DNA from: Porphyromonadaceae bacterium UBA7555
Lineage (GTDB): Bacteria; Bacteroidota; Bacteroidia; Bacteroidales; Muribaculaceae
Assembly: GCA_002478045.1 (NCBI GenBank)
Contig: DLLT01000049.1
Location: 37,042 to 101,041 of the forward strand
DNA: 64,000 bases
Reading direction: 5' to 3'
The notes under the pieces were generated by a model. It had not been told where the DNA came from. It did no database searches and saw only the letters and a list, made by a program, of their open reading frames with translations. A program made the translations under genes and the position numbers. Shown piece after piece: positions 9,503 through 18,839 of the stretch; within the stretch, counting starts at the first letter, position 1; every line of letters starts with the position of its first letter.

Positions 9503-9582
9503 TCACCCCTCGATCGAAAAACGTAGTCTGACAATAGACACACGTCTTAACCGCTTCTATTATAAATCCGACAAAATACGAT

Positions 9583-11898
9583 ATGAAACTCCATAACAAA
9601 TTGTTTGCCGCACTGGTCGCCACGACCTCCTTGGCCGGTGCCGCGACCATGAACACCACAGCCACAAACGCCGACGGTACAAGCGACTATACGCCGCAAA
9701 CATTGACCTCGGTACACTGGAGCATCACCCGCGAAGGCTCTGACAGCGCCTCTCGTCCATATTATGTCCAACGCTTGGTCGTACGCGGCAATCTCAATTT
9801 TCCGCGCCTATGTTTCAACCAGTTTGCACGTTCCATGCGCCTAAACGATCCGCAAGACACGCTTATCGAACTTGTGCCCGGATATTATGCCATAGCCTCG
9901 CCGCGACTGTTGGCGCACAACCCGGACGGCCCGGCCGCAGACGTATATGCCGACCCGAAGGACGAGGATAGCGTGGTTTTCGAGATACAGACACGCGGAC
10001 GTTTTGTCAATATCAGTTACGCTCCGGACGGCTTTCATCGCGTCAATGTCGATGGCACTACCGATGCCGTGGAACGTTATCTGACACCGTTGAATCGCGA
10101 TATGACCGATTACGCGGCCGAGGTATACTGCCACAATGAAGCCATGGCCACGGACCGGACCATCAACTTCTATGACGTGATACCTTCTTTTAAAAAGGTC
10201 ACTCCGGGACAACCGGGGGCAATGTCACGCGTAAGTATCCCGGGATTTGTGGACATAGACCCCGAAAATCCGGACTATTATCGTATCGAAGTACATGGCG
10301 ACAGCGCCGTCATATATTGCCGTCCCGACCGTCAATGGGCCAATTACATAGCCTTTAATGCCAAAGTATTGAGCCGTCGCGACAGCCTCGGACGCATACC
10401 TGACGTCGTCATTGAAGACTGGCCCGATATGCCGTGGCGTGGCCTGATGATAGATGTCGCACGCAATTTCCAGCAGCCGCAAACGATGAAGGTCATATTA
10501 GCGCTGATGGCGTCCAACCGCCTCAATAGGCTGCATTTCCACATCACGGACGATGAAGCTTGGCGTCTCGAAATACCGGGCCTACCCGAATTGACGGACG
10601 TGGGCGCACATCGCGGATATACATTAGACGAGCGCACGTGCCTCAAACAGATTTTTACCGGTGACGGCAACCCACACACCGACACAGGCACTTCCAACGG
10701 CTATTACACACGCGCCGAATTCATTGACCTGATACGCACAGCTCACAATATGGGCATTGAGGTCGTGCCCGAAATCGAATCGCCGGGACATGCACGTGCC
10801 GCCATACGCGCTATGGAGGCCCGAAAGCTCAACTGCGGAGATACAAAATTCCGCCTTATCGAAGACGGCGACACATCGCGCTACACCTCGGCACAAGCCT
10901 TCCACGACAATATAATGAACCCGGCATTGGAAAGCACTTACCGCTTTATGGAAAAGGTTATAGACGAAATCGCATCAATGTACCGCGATGCCGGAGTACC
11001 GCTCATAGGCATTCATATCGGAGGTGATGAGGTGCCGCGCGGCGCTTGGGACGGCTCGGCTGCCGTGGCTCGGCTCAAGAAGCGCGAGGACCTGCAATCC
11101 CAGACCCAAGTACACGCCTACTATGTACAACGCGTAGCCGCAATGCTGGCTGCTCGACACATTCCGATGCATGGATGGCAGGAAATGGCGCTGGGACATG
11201 ACGAGGCCTACAATAAAGCCATAGCCCCGATCACCGGAGGTATCAACTGCTGGAGTACCCTGTCTCGTCAAGGCAACAGCGGAGTCACCGACCGCGTAGT
11301 GCTTGCCGGATTTCCCACTATACTGAGTAATGTAAACCACCTGTATTTTGACCTCGCTTACAGCCGCGACCCGCAGGAACCGGGATTGGCTTGGGGCGGA
11401 TATGTGGACGAGTTCTCGGCTTTCAACGCCTACGCCCACCGACTATGCCCGGCCATGGATAAGGACCCGGACAAGGTCATTGGCCTTAACGCCCAAGTCT
11501 TTGGCGAAACAATACGAAGCGCCGCCCAACTCAAGACTTACCTTATGCCCAAAATCCTGGGCCTTGCCGAACGTGCCTGGAATTGCGACTCGACATACTC
11601 CGAGGCACAATTCAACGCCATCGTTGGCACGCGCGACTTGCCTTTCTACTCTTCACAGAGCTTGAACGTGCATTTGCGTCAGCCGGGCATACGCATCGAC
11701 GGTAATACAGCTCTTATCAACAGTCCCTACCCCACATCCACCGAGGTGGTGATACGATATACCCTCAACGGCACCGACCCGGACGAGTCGTCGCCGATAT
11801 ATACCGCACCCATCTCTCTCCCGGACAATTGCCATGAGGTACGTGCAGCGGCATTCGCCTTCGGCACGCGCAGCCTCCCGGTAAATGCCCGTCGCTGA
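9583..11898 (+). CDS. Secreted beta-N-acetylhexosaminidase, GH20
   Basis: 771 residues with signal peptide (LFAALVATTSLAGA). A GH20b-like N-domain covers about 40-280. The (beta/alpha)8 catalytic domain starts near PWRGLMIDVARNFQQPQTMK (about 285). The catalytic Asp-Glu pair is D482-E483 in HIGGDEVPRGAW. A chitobiase/hexosaminidase C-terminal beta-sandwich is visible near 720-760 (IRYTLNGTDPDESSPIYTAP). It would remove terminal GlcNAc or GalNAc from host glycans, chitooligosaccharides or peptidoglycan fragments; the nearby MurNAc salvage genes make peptidoglycan plausible, but substrate is not set by sequence. A strong shared terminator follows at 11976-12014. Confidence 0.93.
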   Translation: MKLHNKLFAALVATTSLAGAATMNTTATNADGTSDYTPQTLTSVHWSITREGSDSASRPYYVQRLVVRGNLNFPRLCFNQFARSMRLNDPQDTLIELVPGYYAIASPRLLAHNPDGPAADVYADPKDEDSVVFEIQTRGRFVNISYAPDGFHRVNVDGTTDAVERYLTPLNRDMTDYAAEVYCHNEAMATDRTINFYDVIPSFKKVTPGQPGAMSRVSIPGFVDIDPENPDYYRIEVHGDSAVIYCRPDRQWANYIAFNAKVLSRRDSLGRIPDVVIEDWPDMPWRGLMIDVARNFQQPQTMKVILALMASNRLNRLHFHITDDEAWRLEIPGLPELTDVGAHRGYTLDERTCLKQIFTGDGNPHTDTGTSNGYYTRAEFIDLIRTAHNMGIEVVPEIESPGHARAAIRAMEARKLNCGDTKFRLIEDGDTSRYTSAQAFHDNIMNPALESTYRFMEKVIDEIASMYRDAGVPLIGIHIGGDEVPRGAWDGSAAVARLKKREDLQSQTQVHAYYVQRVAAMLAARHIPMHGWQEMALGHDEAYNKAIAPITGGINCWSTLSRQGNSGVTDRVVLAGFPTILSNVNHLYFDLAYSRDPQEPGLAWGGYVDEFSAFNAYAHRLCPAMDKDPDKVIGLNAQVFGETIRSAAQLKTYLMPKILGLAERAWNCDSTYSEAQFNAIVGTRDLPFYSSQSLNVHLRQPGIRIDGNTALINSPYPTSTEVVIRYTLNGTDPDESSPIYTAPISLPDNCHEVRAAAFAFGTRSLPVNARR

Positions 11899-11975
11899 CC
11901 TGACGATGCGCCGCAGCTGCATTCAACGCGGCATAGCATTCGGTCTCGTACATGGCAACTTCAAGGCTTAAACGC

Positions 11976-12014
11976 AATACAGAGGGCGTCCATCATGCGG
12001 ACGCCCTCTGTATT
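11976..12014. terminator. Bidirectional terminator between the GH20 and SGNH genes
   Basis: A perfect 16-bp stem (AATACAGAGGGCGTCC and its complement) with a 7-base loop lies between two convergent genes. The plus side is followed by TTTTGCTT after the stem. Confidence 0.88.
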
Positions 12015-12055
12015 TTGCTTCGTATCCGAATAGCTCGATTGCTTCACCTACAAGC

Positions 12056-12805
12056 TTACTCATTGATATACGGACGAATAATGTCTGCCCAAATGCGATA
12101 GCCGGGAGCAAGCAAATGCAGCCCGTCATTGGTGAGGTCCTTGCGGAGGTTGCCTTCCTTATCGGCTACGGCCGTATAAAGATTTATCCACGTAAAGCCT
12201 TTGTCTTGCGCCATAGCGGCAATTAGGGCATTGGCATCACGAATCACCTGTTCTTTACCTTTGAGGTTTTTGTAGCGGCCGAACGAGTTGTTGATGGGAA
12301 GCATCGACTGTACATACAAGCGTGTCTGAGGCGAACGCGTGCGTATGTAGTCAATCAATTCGCCCATAGCATTGGCTATACTGTCGGCACTTAGGTCATG
12401 GCTGACATCGTTTACACCGGTCAGTAGAAAGATTTTCTTGGGATGTCCTTTCAAGATTGGATCAACGCGTAGACGTATGCCTTCAATAACATCACCGATA
12501 ATGCCGCGATTGAGGACATTGGGCAATCCCAGCAGTTCGTGCCATTCGCATCCGTGGGTCAGTGAGTTGCCCAGCATAACAATATCGTTTGTATCCACGG
12601 GCAAGGCCTCGAAGAGGGTGGCACGCTGCCCCCACAATTCGGTATATTTGTTCTGATGCTGCGTATCTATGTAGTACTGCAAGCGCGCACACTCCACGGT
12701 GTCGGGAACCGATGTGCGGTCGCAGCACAGGCATTGGTACTGTGCGGCGGCAGGCAATGCCGTGGCCGCCATGGTAGCCATAGCGACTATAGTGCGGGAT
12801 TTCAT
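12056..12805 (-). CDS. SGNH/GDSL-family esterase, secreted
   Basis: 249 residues from the ATG at 12805, which lies 13 bases past the murQ stop; starting there gives a clean signal peptide (MKSRTIVAMATMAATALPAA). Block I is GNSLTHG with the nucleophile serine, block III is GVNDVSHD, and the catalytic Asp-His pair is in NDGLHL near the C-terminus. This class includes carbohydrate and lipid esterases and O-acetyl esterases. Position at the end of the murT-murK-murQ run suggests deacylation of an amino sugar, for example removal of O-acetyl groups from MurNAc, but this is inference from context. Confidence 0.82.
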   Translation of the reverse strand: MKSRTIVAMATMAATALPAAAQYQCLCCDRTSVPDTVECARLQYYIDTQHQNKYTELWGQRATLFEALPVDTNDIVMLGNSLTHGCEWHELLGLPNVLNRGIIGDVIEGIRLRVDPILKGHPKKIFLLTGVNDVSHDLSADSIANAMGELIDYIRTRSPQTRLYVQSMLPINNSFGRYKNLKGKEQVIRDANALIAAMAQDKGFTWINLYTAVADKEGNLRKDLTNDGLHLLAPGYRIWADIIRPYINE

Positions 12806-12818
12806 AACTTGGCGTTTT

Positions 12819-13634
12819 TTATTGCTTACGATAAGCATCAACGGCCTCTTTTACCGAGCCGTGAAGCAAAAGCAGTCGCTTGGCCTCGTCGTAAGGCAGT
12901 CCGAGTTCTTCGACCACCATACGCGTGCCACGGTCTACGAGTTTGGCGTTGGACAACTGCATATTGACCATTTTGTTGCCTTTGACACGTCCCATCTGTA
13001 TCATTACAGTGGTGGTGATCATATTGCAGATCATCTTTTGGCCCGTGCCGGATTTCATACGGCTGCTGCCGGTGACAAACTCGGGGCCGACAATCATTTC
13101 GATGGCTATATCGGCGGCTTCGCTGACAGGAGCATCGGGATTGGAGGTGATGGCTGCAGTGAGAATGCCGTGTGCACGGGCGGTCTTGATGGCTCCTATA
13201 ACGTAAGGTGTCGTACCCGAAGCTGCTATACCGATGACGGTGTCGCGGTCGTTGATATCGAAAGCCTGAAGGTCTTTCCAGCCTTGCTCGGTGTCATCTT
13301 CGGCGTTCTCGACCGGATTGCGCAGGGCGGTGTCGCCTCCGGCTATGATGCCTATCACCCACGAGGGATCCATGCCGAATGTAGGCGGTATTTCGCTGGC
13401 ATCGAGTACGCCGAGGCGTCCGCTGGTACCGGCCCCAATATAGAATATACGTCCGCCGCGGCGCATACGGCTGACAATCTCGATGACGAGTTTTTCGATT
13501 TGCGGTATGGCTTTCTCTACTGCAAATGCCACCTTCTTGTCTTCGGTGTTGATGTCGTGCAGGATTTCGCCTACGGACTTTTTCTCCAAGTCGTTGTAAA
13601 GCGAGGGCTGCTCGCTTATTTTTACAAATGCCAT
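12819..13634 (-). CDS. murQ: N-acetylmuramic acid 6-phosphate etherase
   Basis: 271 residues from the ATG at 13634. The protein carries the SIS fold of MurQ with FYIGAGTSGRLGVLDASEIPPTF (sugar-phosphate loop plus the catalytic Glu of the DASE motif) and a second SIS motif GIAASGTTPYVIGA. MurQ hydrolyses the lactyl ether of MurNAc 6-phosphate to GlcNAc 6-phosphate and D-lactate in the cytoplasm. It lies 64 bases downstream of the BadF-type kinase gene and 13 bases upstream of the SGNH gene. The kinase supplies its substrate, and the flavoprotein gene three positions upstream may consume its D-lactate. Confidence 0.96.
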   Translation of the reverse strand: MAFVKISEQPSLYNDLEKKSVGEILHDINTEDKKVAFAVEKAIPQIEKLVIEIVSRMRRGGRIFYIGAGTSGRLGVLDASEIPPTFGMDPSWVIGIIAGGDTALRNPVENAEDDTEQGWKDLQAFDINDRDTVIGIAASGTTPYVIGAIKTARAHGILTAAITSNPDAPVSEAADIAIEMIVGPEFVTGSSRMKSGTGQKMICNMITTTVMIQMGRVKGNKMVNMQLSNAKLVDRGTRMVVEELGLPYDEAKRLLLLHGSVKEAVDAYRKQ

Positions 13635-13698
13635 AAGTATATTATGTATATTGTGTGAATGTTGCTTTATTGTACGTGTGAATTCAGACGTTTGAAGC

Positions 13699-14550
13699 TC
13701 AGGCGGGCATCGAGTGGAAACGGATGAGACCTTCCATCGGGCTCTTGATGATGGTGCCCATGGTGCAGCCCGCTGCCGCAGCGGCTTCGGTGAGCACATC
13801 GCGATAGTAATAGGCTATTGAGCCGATGAAGTTGACGCTGAGTTTGTCGTGGTCTTTGTATTGGCAAATATTGCGTACAAAGAAGGACTTGAATGAGTTG
13901 AGCACCAGACTATGAATCGAGGGCTCCTCGATGTTTTGTAACAAGAAGGGGGTCACCGATGCCATGAAGCGGTTGCCCTGCGGCTCTTTGTAGACACGAC
14001 GGATGATGGTCATACGGTCCAGCTCGTATTGCTTGAGGAATTTCTCGCACAAGGCCTTGGGCAACTGGTTTTTGAGCACATCGCCCAGCAGCAGTTTGCC
14101 CAGAACGGCACCCGAGCCTTCGTCTCCGAGGATATAACCCAGGGGCGAAACGTTGTCGCATATTTTTTCGCCGTCGTAGTAGCAGCTGTTGCTGCCCGTA
14201 CCGAGGATGCAGGCTATACCGGCCGAGCGACCGCACAGAGCGCGTGCGGCTGCCAGCAAGTCGGTAGAGACCTCAATGACGGGAGCAGGCACGGAGGCAC
14301 GTATGGCCTCGGCGACGTTGTCGCACACCTCTTCATTGATACATCCGGCACCGTAGAAGTATACGGCTGTGACCTTGGGTATATATTGCTTGATTTCGGG
14401 CACGAGCTCCGTGGCTATACGTGCTGCCATTTCTTCCTGCGTCAGCATGATGGCGTTCATGCCACAGGTAAATACTTGTTTTACTACTTTCGAGTTTTCT
14501 ACGAGACACCAATCTATTTTGGTGCTTCCACAATCTGCTATAAGTATCAT
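13699..14550 (-). CDS. murK: BadF/BadG-type amino-sugar kinase, probable MurNAc kinase (MurK-like)
   Basis: 283 residues of the ASKHA fold: phosphate-1 loop ADCGSTKIDW (5-14), phosphate-2 region CILGTGSNSCYYDG, and GYILGDEGSGAVLGKLLLG. This family holds the human GlcNAc kinase and the Tannerella forsythia MurNAc kinase MurK, which lies between murT and murQ there exactly as here. The start codon overlaps the stop of the upstream membrane protein by 4 bases (ATGA), showing translational coupling. Phosphorylation of MurNAc at O-6 is the likely reaction; GlcNAc kinase activity is the main alternative. Confidence 0.85.
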   Translation of the reverse strand: MILIADCGSTKIDWCLVENSKVVKQVFTCGMNAIMLTQEEMAARIATELVPEIKQYIPKVTAVYFYGAGCINEEVCDNVAEAIRASVPAPVIEVSTDLLAAARALCGRSAGIACILGTGSNSCYYDGEKICDNVSPLGYILGDEGSGAVLGKLLLGDVLKNQLPKALCEKFLKQYELDRMTIIRRVYKEPQGNRFMASVTPFLLQNIEEPSIHSLVLNSFKSFFVRNICQYKDHDKLSVNFIGSIAYYYRDVLTEAAAAAGCTMGTIIKSPMEGLIRFHSMPA

Positions 14551-15755
14551 ATCTTAATGTATATTTTGTTTCGGTAAAGGATCAAGCCCACAGCCCAGAC
14601 AAAGATGACGAAGCACAAGGCAAAGCAGAGCGATGCCAAGGTTTCGTTGCCGGAACACATGGAGGTAAATACGGCGTCATACAGCCAGCCTTTGATGGAT
14701 ATAAGGCCGCTTTCGGCCGCTTGATAGGGTATCTTGATAAAGCCCAAGAAGATGCTCAACAGCGAGCCGAAGACATAGAGGAACAGCGGATTGATGCCGT
14801 ATACTTCGAAGAAACGGCACCAACGCTTGTAGCCTTTGATGTCTATCACCCATATAAGCAGTGCCAAGAAGCTGGCGGCAAGTCCGCAGGTGGTGAGTAC
14901 GAAGGTGGGCGACCAGATTTTTTTGTTGATGGGCATTCCGTAACTGAACAGGAAGCCGACAAAGGTGAGTATTGTGCCTATGATGAATAGCTTATTGATA
15001 CGTACGGTATTATCTTTGGTGGACATTATCATTCCGCCGCAGATGAAGCCTATGAGCATGTGCGCTATGGCAGGCAGTGTACTCAGCAGACCTTCGGGGT
15101 CAAAGGCCAATTCGATGCCGTCAACGGTATCATGATACATATGGGTCTCGCCAAGTACGGCGTGGTCTACGCGACTAATGATGTTGCTGTCCGAAAATTC
15201 GAGACCGTTGCCTACCAGCAGGATGATACCGTAGAGCACGATGATGCCGGCTATCGCCCAAGGCAGTCTGCGCCGTCCAAAGGCAAGGGCCAACAGCGAT
15301 CCTATGCCGTAGCACAGGGCCAAACGCGGCATTACGCCGAGTATGCGCAGATGCTCGAAGTTGAACATGGCTTCGCTTAGCGACATACCTTCGTTGATAA
15401 ACCCGCGCATGGTCAGACTGGTCCAGGCAATGAACAAGCCTATGAAAAATATGACCACGGTGCGACGTAGTATCTTGGCAAAAGCGTGAGCACTTAGTTT
15501 GAAATCAAATTTCTTAAGCGAAAAATAGGTCGAAACGCCCATGATGAACATAAAGAATGGGAAGACAAGGTCTGTAGGGGTCAGCCCGTTCCAAGATGCA
15601 TGTTCGAGCGGGGCATATATGTGCCCCCACGAACCGGGATTATTGACCAGAAGCATTCCCGCTATGGTGATACCTCGCAGAATGTCCAAAGCCAAGAGAC
15701 GCTTTGGACGAGGTTTGTCGGCAAGGCTGTGATGGATGTGTGTGGTGGTTGTCAT
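14547..15755 (-). CDS. murT: MurT-like polytopic membrane protein (DUF5009 / HGSNAT-NagX-like), probable MurNAc permease
   Basis: 402 residues with about ten hydrophobic segments and the family opening RLLALDILRGITIAGMLLVN, then SWNGLTPTDLVFPFFMFIMG. Related proteins are annotated as heparan-alpha-glucosaminide N-acetyltransferase-like or DUF5009. In T. forsythia an inner-membrane protein in the same operon position (MurT) is needed for MurNAc uptake, so transport of MurNAc is the likely role. I have not been able to compare the two sequences, so an acyltransferase function remains possible. Coupled to the kinase gene by a 4-base overlap. Confidence 0.75.
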   Translation of the reverse strand: MTTTTHIHHSLADKPRPKRLLALDILRGITIAGMLLVNNPGSWGHIYAPLEHASWNGLTPTDLVFPFFMFIMGVSTYFSLKKFDFKLSAHAFAKILRRTVVIFFIGLFIAWTSLTMRGFINEGMSLSEAMFNFEHLRILGVMPRLALCYGIGSLLALAFGRRRLPWAIAGIIVLYGIILLVGNGLEFSDSNIISRVDHAVLGETHMYHDTVDGIELAFDPEGLLSTLPAIAHMLIGFICGGMIMSTKDNTVRINKLFIIGTILTFVGFLFSYGMPINKKIWSPTFVLTTCGLAASFLALLIWVIDIKGYKRWCRFFEVYGINPLFLYVFGSLLSIFLGFIKIPYQAAESGLISIKGWLYDAVFTSMCSGNETLASLCFALCFVIFVWAVGLILYRNKIYIKI

Positions 15756-15850
15756 TATAGGGTTTGGTTTGGGATTATTGTCACATACTATACTTGTTTT
15801 GTCTTTGTGCCACTTATTATTGTATCACCGAATGTCGCTCGGATTGGATG

Positions 15851-18688
15851 TCAGTCTCTACCGACTTTCGTTGCCATATCCGAAGATGTCGTCACTTCGT
15901 CCACAAGATAGGCTATGGATTTATAGGGAACTCCGCTATTGTAGGTCAGACCTATCTCGCATGTGCGCGAATTGGAGTAGCCTTCAGACACGTGTGCCGA
16001 CTCGATTTGCGGGCGCAGTTTGCGCAGCGCCCAAGCATTGAGTTCGGGCAGTATGAAGCCCTTATCGCCGGCAAATCCGCAACATCCGACTTCGGTTGGC
16101 ACCAGTACGTCCGTGGAGCAGCGCCGAGCCAAGGCTATAATGGTGTCGGCCAAGCCCAAGTGGCGTGTCGAGCAAGTGACGTGCACCGCAACAGTACGGT
16201 CGATAGGATGGAATGTGAGGTGCGGAGCCAGGAATGTGGCAATAAATTCGGCGGGTTCGTATAGGTGCATGCTCTTGATGTGGTTGCGCATACGGTGCAG
16301 ACACGGACTTTGGTCGCATAATACCGGATAACGACCGTTTTCGCTGGCTTCGAGCAATGCTTTTTCCAGTTCGGCGGTCTTACGGTCGGCTATATCGGGC
16401 ATACCCTTGCTTTCCCATATCATGCCACAGCATAGGCGTTTCATATCCTTGGGATATATAACTTCGTATCCGGCCTTATTGCATAGGCGCGTCATCACTG
16501 TCACCAAGGGCTCGATTTTAACCCCATTTTCCGGAGTGACACCCATAGTTTGGTTGATGCACGATGGGAAATACACGACCTTGCGCGGCAACTCGGCAGG
16601 TTGGGTCGCGTATTTGGGCAAGCGGCAAGCCGTGGGCAAAGCGGCGGTCCACAGGGGAACTCCGATATGGTGCAGGGTGCGGCCTATGGAGTTGACGGCA
16701 TTGTCGCCCAGGATGCGGCGCACGCCGGAAGCCGTGGACAGCACCGGACGAAGTGTTGCCTCGACGTCGGGCAGGTGGTTGGCCGCCCAGTTGCCCATCT
16801 TATAGCCTAAGGATGTGGGCGGTAGGTTGTGCTGACGTATATGGTGTATCATTTCGCCGGTATTGATGTGCATGGGGCATGATACCGAGCACAGTCCATC
16901 GCCGGCGCAGGTGGCATCACCGAGTTTTGTAAACTGATGACGCAGGGTCTTGAGGAGTACGGGATTTTCGCCGGTACGTTCCAATCGCGAAATTTCGCGC
17001 TGAACGACTACGCGTTGGCGTGCCGAGAGACTGAATCCACATGAAACGCAATTGACCTCGCAGAAGCCGCACTCGATACAGCGGTCAACTTCCGGGTCGG
17101 TCAACGGCAGCGATTTCAATGCTTTGATGTAACACTCGGGGTCATCATTGAAGACAACTCCGGGATTGAGTATGCCTTGAGGATCGAGGGCATGTTTGAG
17201 GCGTCGCATAAAGTTATAGGCCTTGGGGCCCCATTCTTTGCGCACGAAGGGTGCCATATTGCGTCCGGTGCCGTGCTCGGCCTTGAGCGACCCGCCGTAT
17301 TCGTCTACCACCAAGCGTTCTATAGCTTGCATCAAACCTTTATAACGGTCTACTTCGGCTTGTGTATCAAAACTTTGAGCTATCACAAAGTGATAATTGC
17401 CTTCGAGAGCGTGTCCGTAGATGCATGCATCGTCATACCCGGCGTCCGTGAGCAGTTGCTGCAATTTTACCGATGCTTTTGGCAGGTCGTCAATATGGAA
17501 GGCAATATCCTCTATCAAGGCGGTAGTCCCTAAGGGGCGTGTGCCGCCGACTGCCGGGAAGACCCCGCTACGCATTCCCCACCATTTGCCGTATTCGGCC
17601 GGGTCGGTGGTGAAGTGCGGCTCTACGTACATCTTGAAAGGACGCAGAGTCTCCATAATGGTCGAGATATTGGCTTGGAGGGTGGCTTCATCATCAGCTT
17701 TAGTCTCCAGCAATAGTGCTGTCAGACCTTCACCGGTGGTATCGTGCACCGAAGCTAAGGATTTTTTATCCAAAAGCTCGCACGAATATACCGGGGCATG
17801 CTTGCGCAACGCCACAACGGCGTGGCAGGCCTCGGCTAAGTCGTCAAAATAGAGCATTGCACTGGCGCCGAGGCTGTAGAGATGCGATGTGGCCACAGTG
17901 GCGCTGTACATAAAGCCTAATGTTCCCTCGCTACCCACCATACAGTGAGCTATGATTTCGTAGGGGTCATCGTATTCGACAAAGGGCCGTAGATTGAGAC
18001 CGGTGACATTCTTGATGCCGTACTTGTGCTTTATTAGAGCCACCAATTCGGCATCAGAGCGTATCTCATCGCGTATATCGCATATTTCACGCAAAATCTC
18101 GGGATGCACTTCCGCAAAGTTGCGGCGCGAATCCTCATCGGCGGTGTCAAGCATCGTTCCATCGGCCAGTATAATGCCCATGGACTTCAGTATATGGTCG
18201 CTGTTGGCGTGAGTACCGCAGTTCATTCCCGAAGCGTTGTTGATGATGATGCCGCCGACCATAGCCGATTTTTTGGATGCCGGGTCGGGAGCGAACATAC
18301 GTCCGTAAGGTGCAAGCAATTCGTTGACGCGCAGTCCGATTATGCCGGGCTGCAGAGTGACGGTGGAGGCATCGTCCGAAATATCGTAGCCTTCCCAATT
18401 TTTGCCGGCGACTATGAGTATAGAGTCGCTGATGGCCTGACCGGAAAGGCTGGTACCGGCGGCACGAAATGTCACCGGCAAATTGTAGTCACTAGCCATG
18501 CGGAGAATTATTGAAACTTCTTCGCGATCTTTGGCTCGTATGACTACTTGCGGTACCAGATGGTAAAATCCGGCATCGGTTCCCCATGCGAGACGACGCA
18601 ATTCGTCGGTGTAAACGCGGTCGGCGTCTATGGTCTTTTTTAACTCTCGTATGAACGCTTTCATAGCGTCCTGCTTACGGTTAGACAT
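15851..18688 (-). CDS. FAD- and Fe-S-binding D-2-hydroxyacid dehydrogenase (D-lactate dehydrogenase-like)
   Basis: 945 residues. The VAO-type FAD domain covers about 40-180 (VTFRAAGTSLSGQAIS, then FAPDPASKKSAMVGG), and the FAD-oxidase C-terminal domain about 240-520 (EHGTGRNMAPFV). Two [4Fe-4S] motifs follow: CIECGFCEVNC near 533 and CAGDGLCSVSCP near 594. A CCG half ends with HVTCSTRHLG and GCCGFAGDKGF (about 836-870). This layout is that of quinone-linked D-lactate or D-2-hydroxyglutarate dehydrogenases. MurQ, three genes downstream, releases D-lactate, so D-lactate is the favoured substrate here; that is inference. The gap to murT is 95 bases without a clear promoter. Confidence 0.83.
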   Translation of the reverse strand: MSNRKQDAMKAFIRELKKTIDADRVYTDELRRLAWGTDAGFYHLVPQVVIRAKDREEVSIILRMASDYNLPVTFRAAGTSLSGQAISDSILIVAGKNWEGYDISDDASTVTLQPGIIGLRVNELLAPYGRMFAPDPASKKSAMVGGIIINNASGMNCGTHANSDHILKSMGIILADGTMLDTADEDSRRNFAEVHPEILREICDIRDEIRSDAELVALIKHKYGIKNVTGLNLRPFVEYDDPYEIIAHCMVGSEGTLGFMYSATVATSHLYSLGASAMLYFDDLAEACHAVVALRKHAPVYSCELLDKKSLASVHDTTGEGLTALLLETKADDEATLQANISTIMETLRPFKMYVEPHFTTDPAEYGKWWGMRSGVFPAVGGTRPLGTTALIEDIAFHIDDLPKASVKLQQLLTDAGYDDACIYGHALEGNYHFVIAQSFDTQAEVDRYKGLMQAIERLVVDEYGGSLKAEHGTGRNMAPFVRKEWGPKAYNFMRRLKHALDPQGILNPGVVFNDDPECYIKALKSLPLTDPEVDRCIECGFCEVNCVSCGFSLSARQRVVVQREISRLERTGENPVLLKTLRHQFTKLGDATCAGDGLCSVSCPMHINTGEMIHHIRQHNLPPTSLGYKMGNWAANHLPDVEATLRPVLSTASGVRRILGDNAVNSIGRTLHHIGVPLWTAALPTACRLPKYATQPAELPRKVVYFPSCINQTMGVTPENGVKIEPLVTVMTRLCNKAGYEVIYPKDMKRLCCGMIWESKGMPDIADRKTAELEKALLEASENGRYPVLCDQSPCLHRMRNHIKSMHLYEPAEFIATFLAPHLTFHPIDRTVAVHVTCSTRHLGLADTIIALARRCSTDVLVPTEVGCCGFAGDKGFILPELNAWALRKLRPQIESAHVSEGYSNSRTCEIGLTYNSGVPYKSIAYLVDEVTTSSDMATKVGRD

Positions 18689-18745
18689 CTGGTTTGACGA
18701 TCTTGAATGTGCTTGTGTGGCGTATGTTTTAAGTGCCCGGGATTA

Positions 18746-18820
18746 GGAATTCGGGATAATGAACGCTATCATACCGGTGGGCATACCGATGTGACTCCGT
18801 ATCATTATTCCCGTAATTCC
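18746..18820. repeat. Long imperfect inverted repeat between namZ-like and FAD oxidase genes
   Basis: The arm GGAATTCGGGATAATGA (18746-18762) pairs with 18802-18820, allowing two single-base bulges, around a 39-base loop. It could act as a transcript processing or partial termination signal within the minus-strand run. No strong U-tract follows. Confidence 0.5.
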
Positions 18821-18839
18821 CTTCCCATCACTTGCATTG

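Noticed and set aside
12699..13658. A 319-codon plus-strand open frame
   Set aside because: Antisense to murQ and the SGNH gene; no domain.
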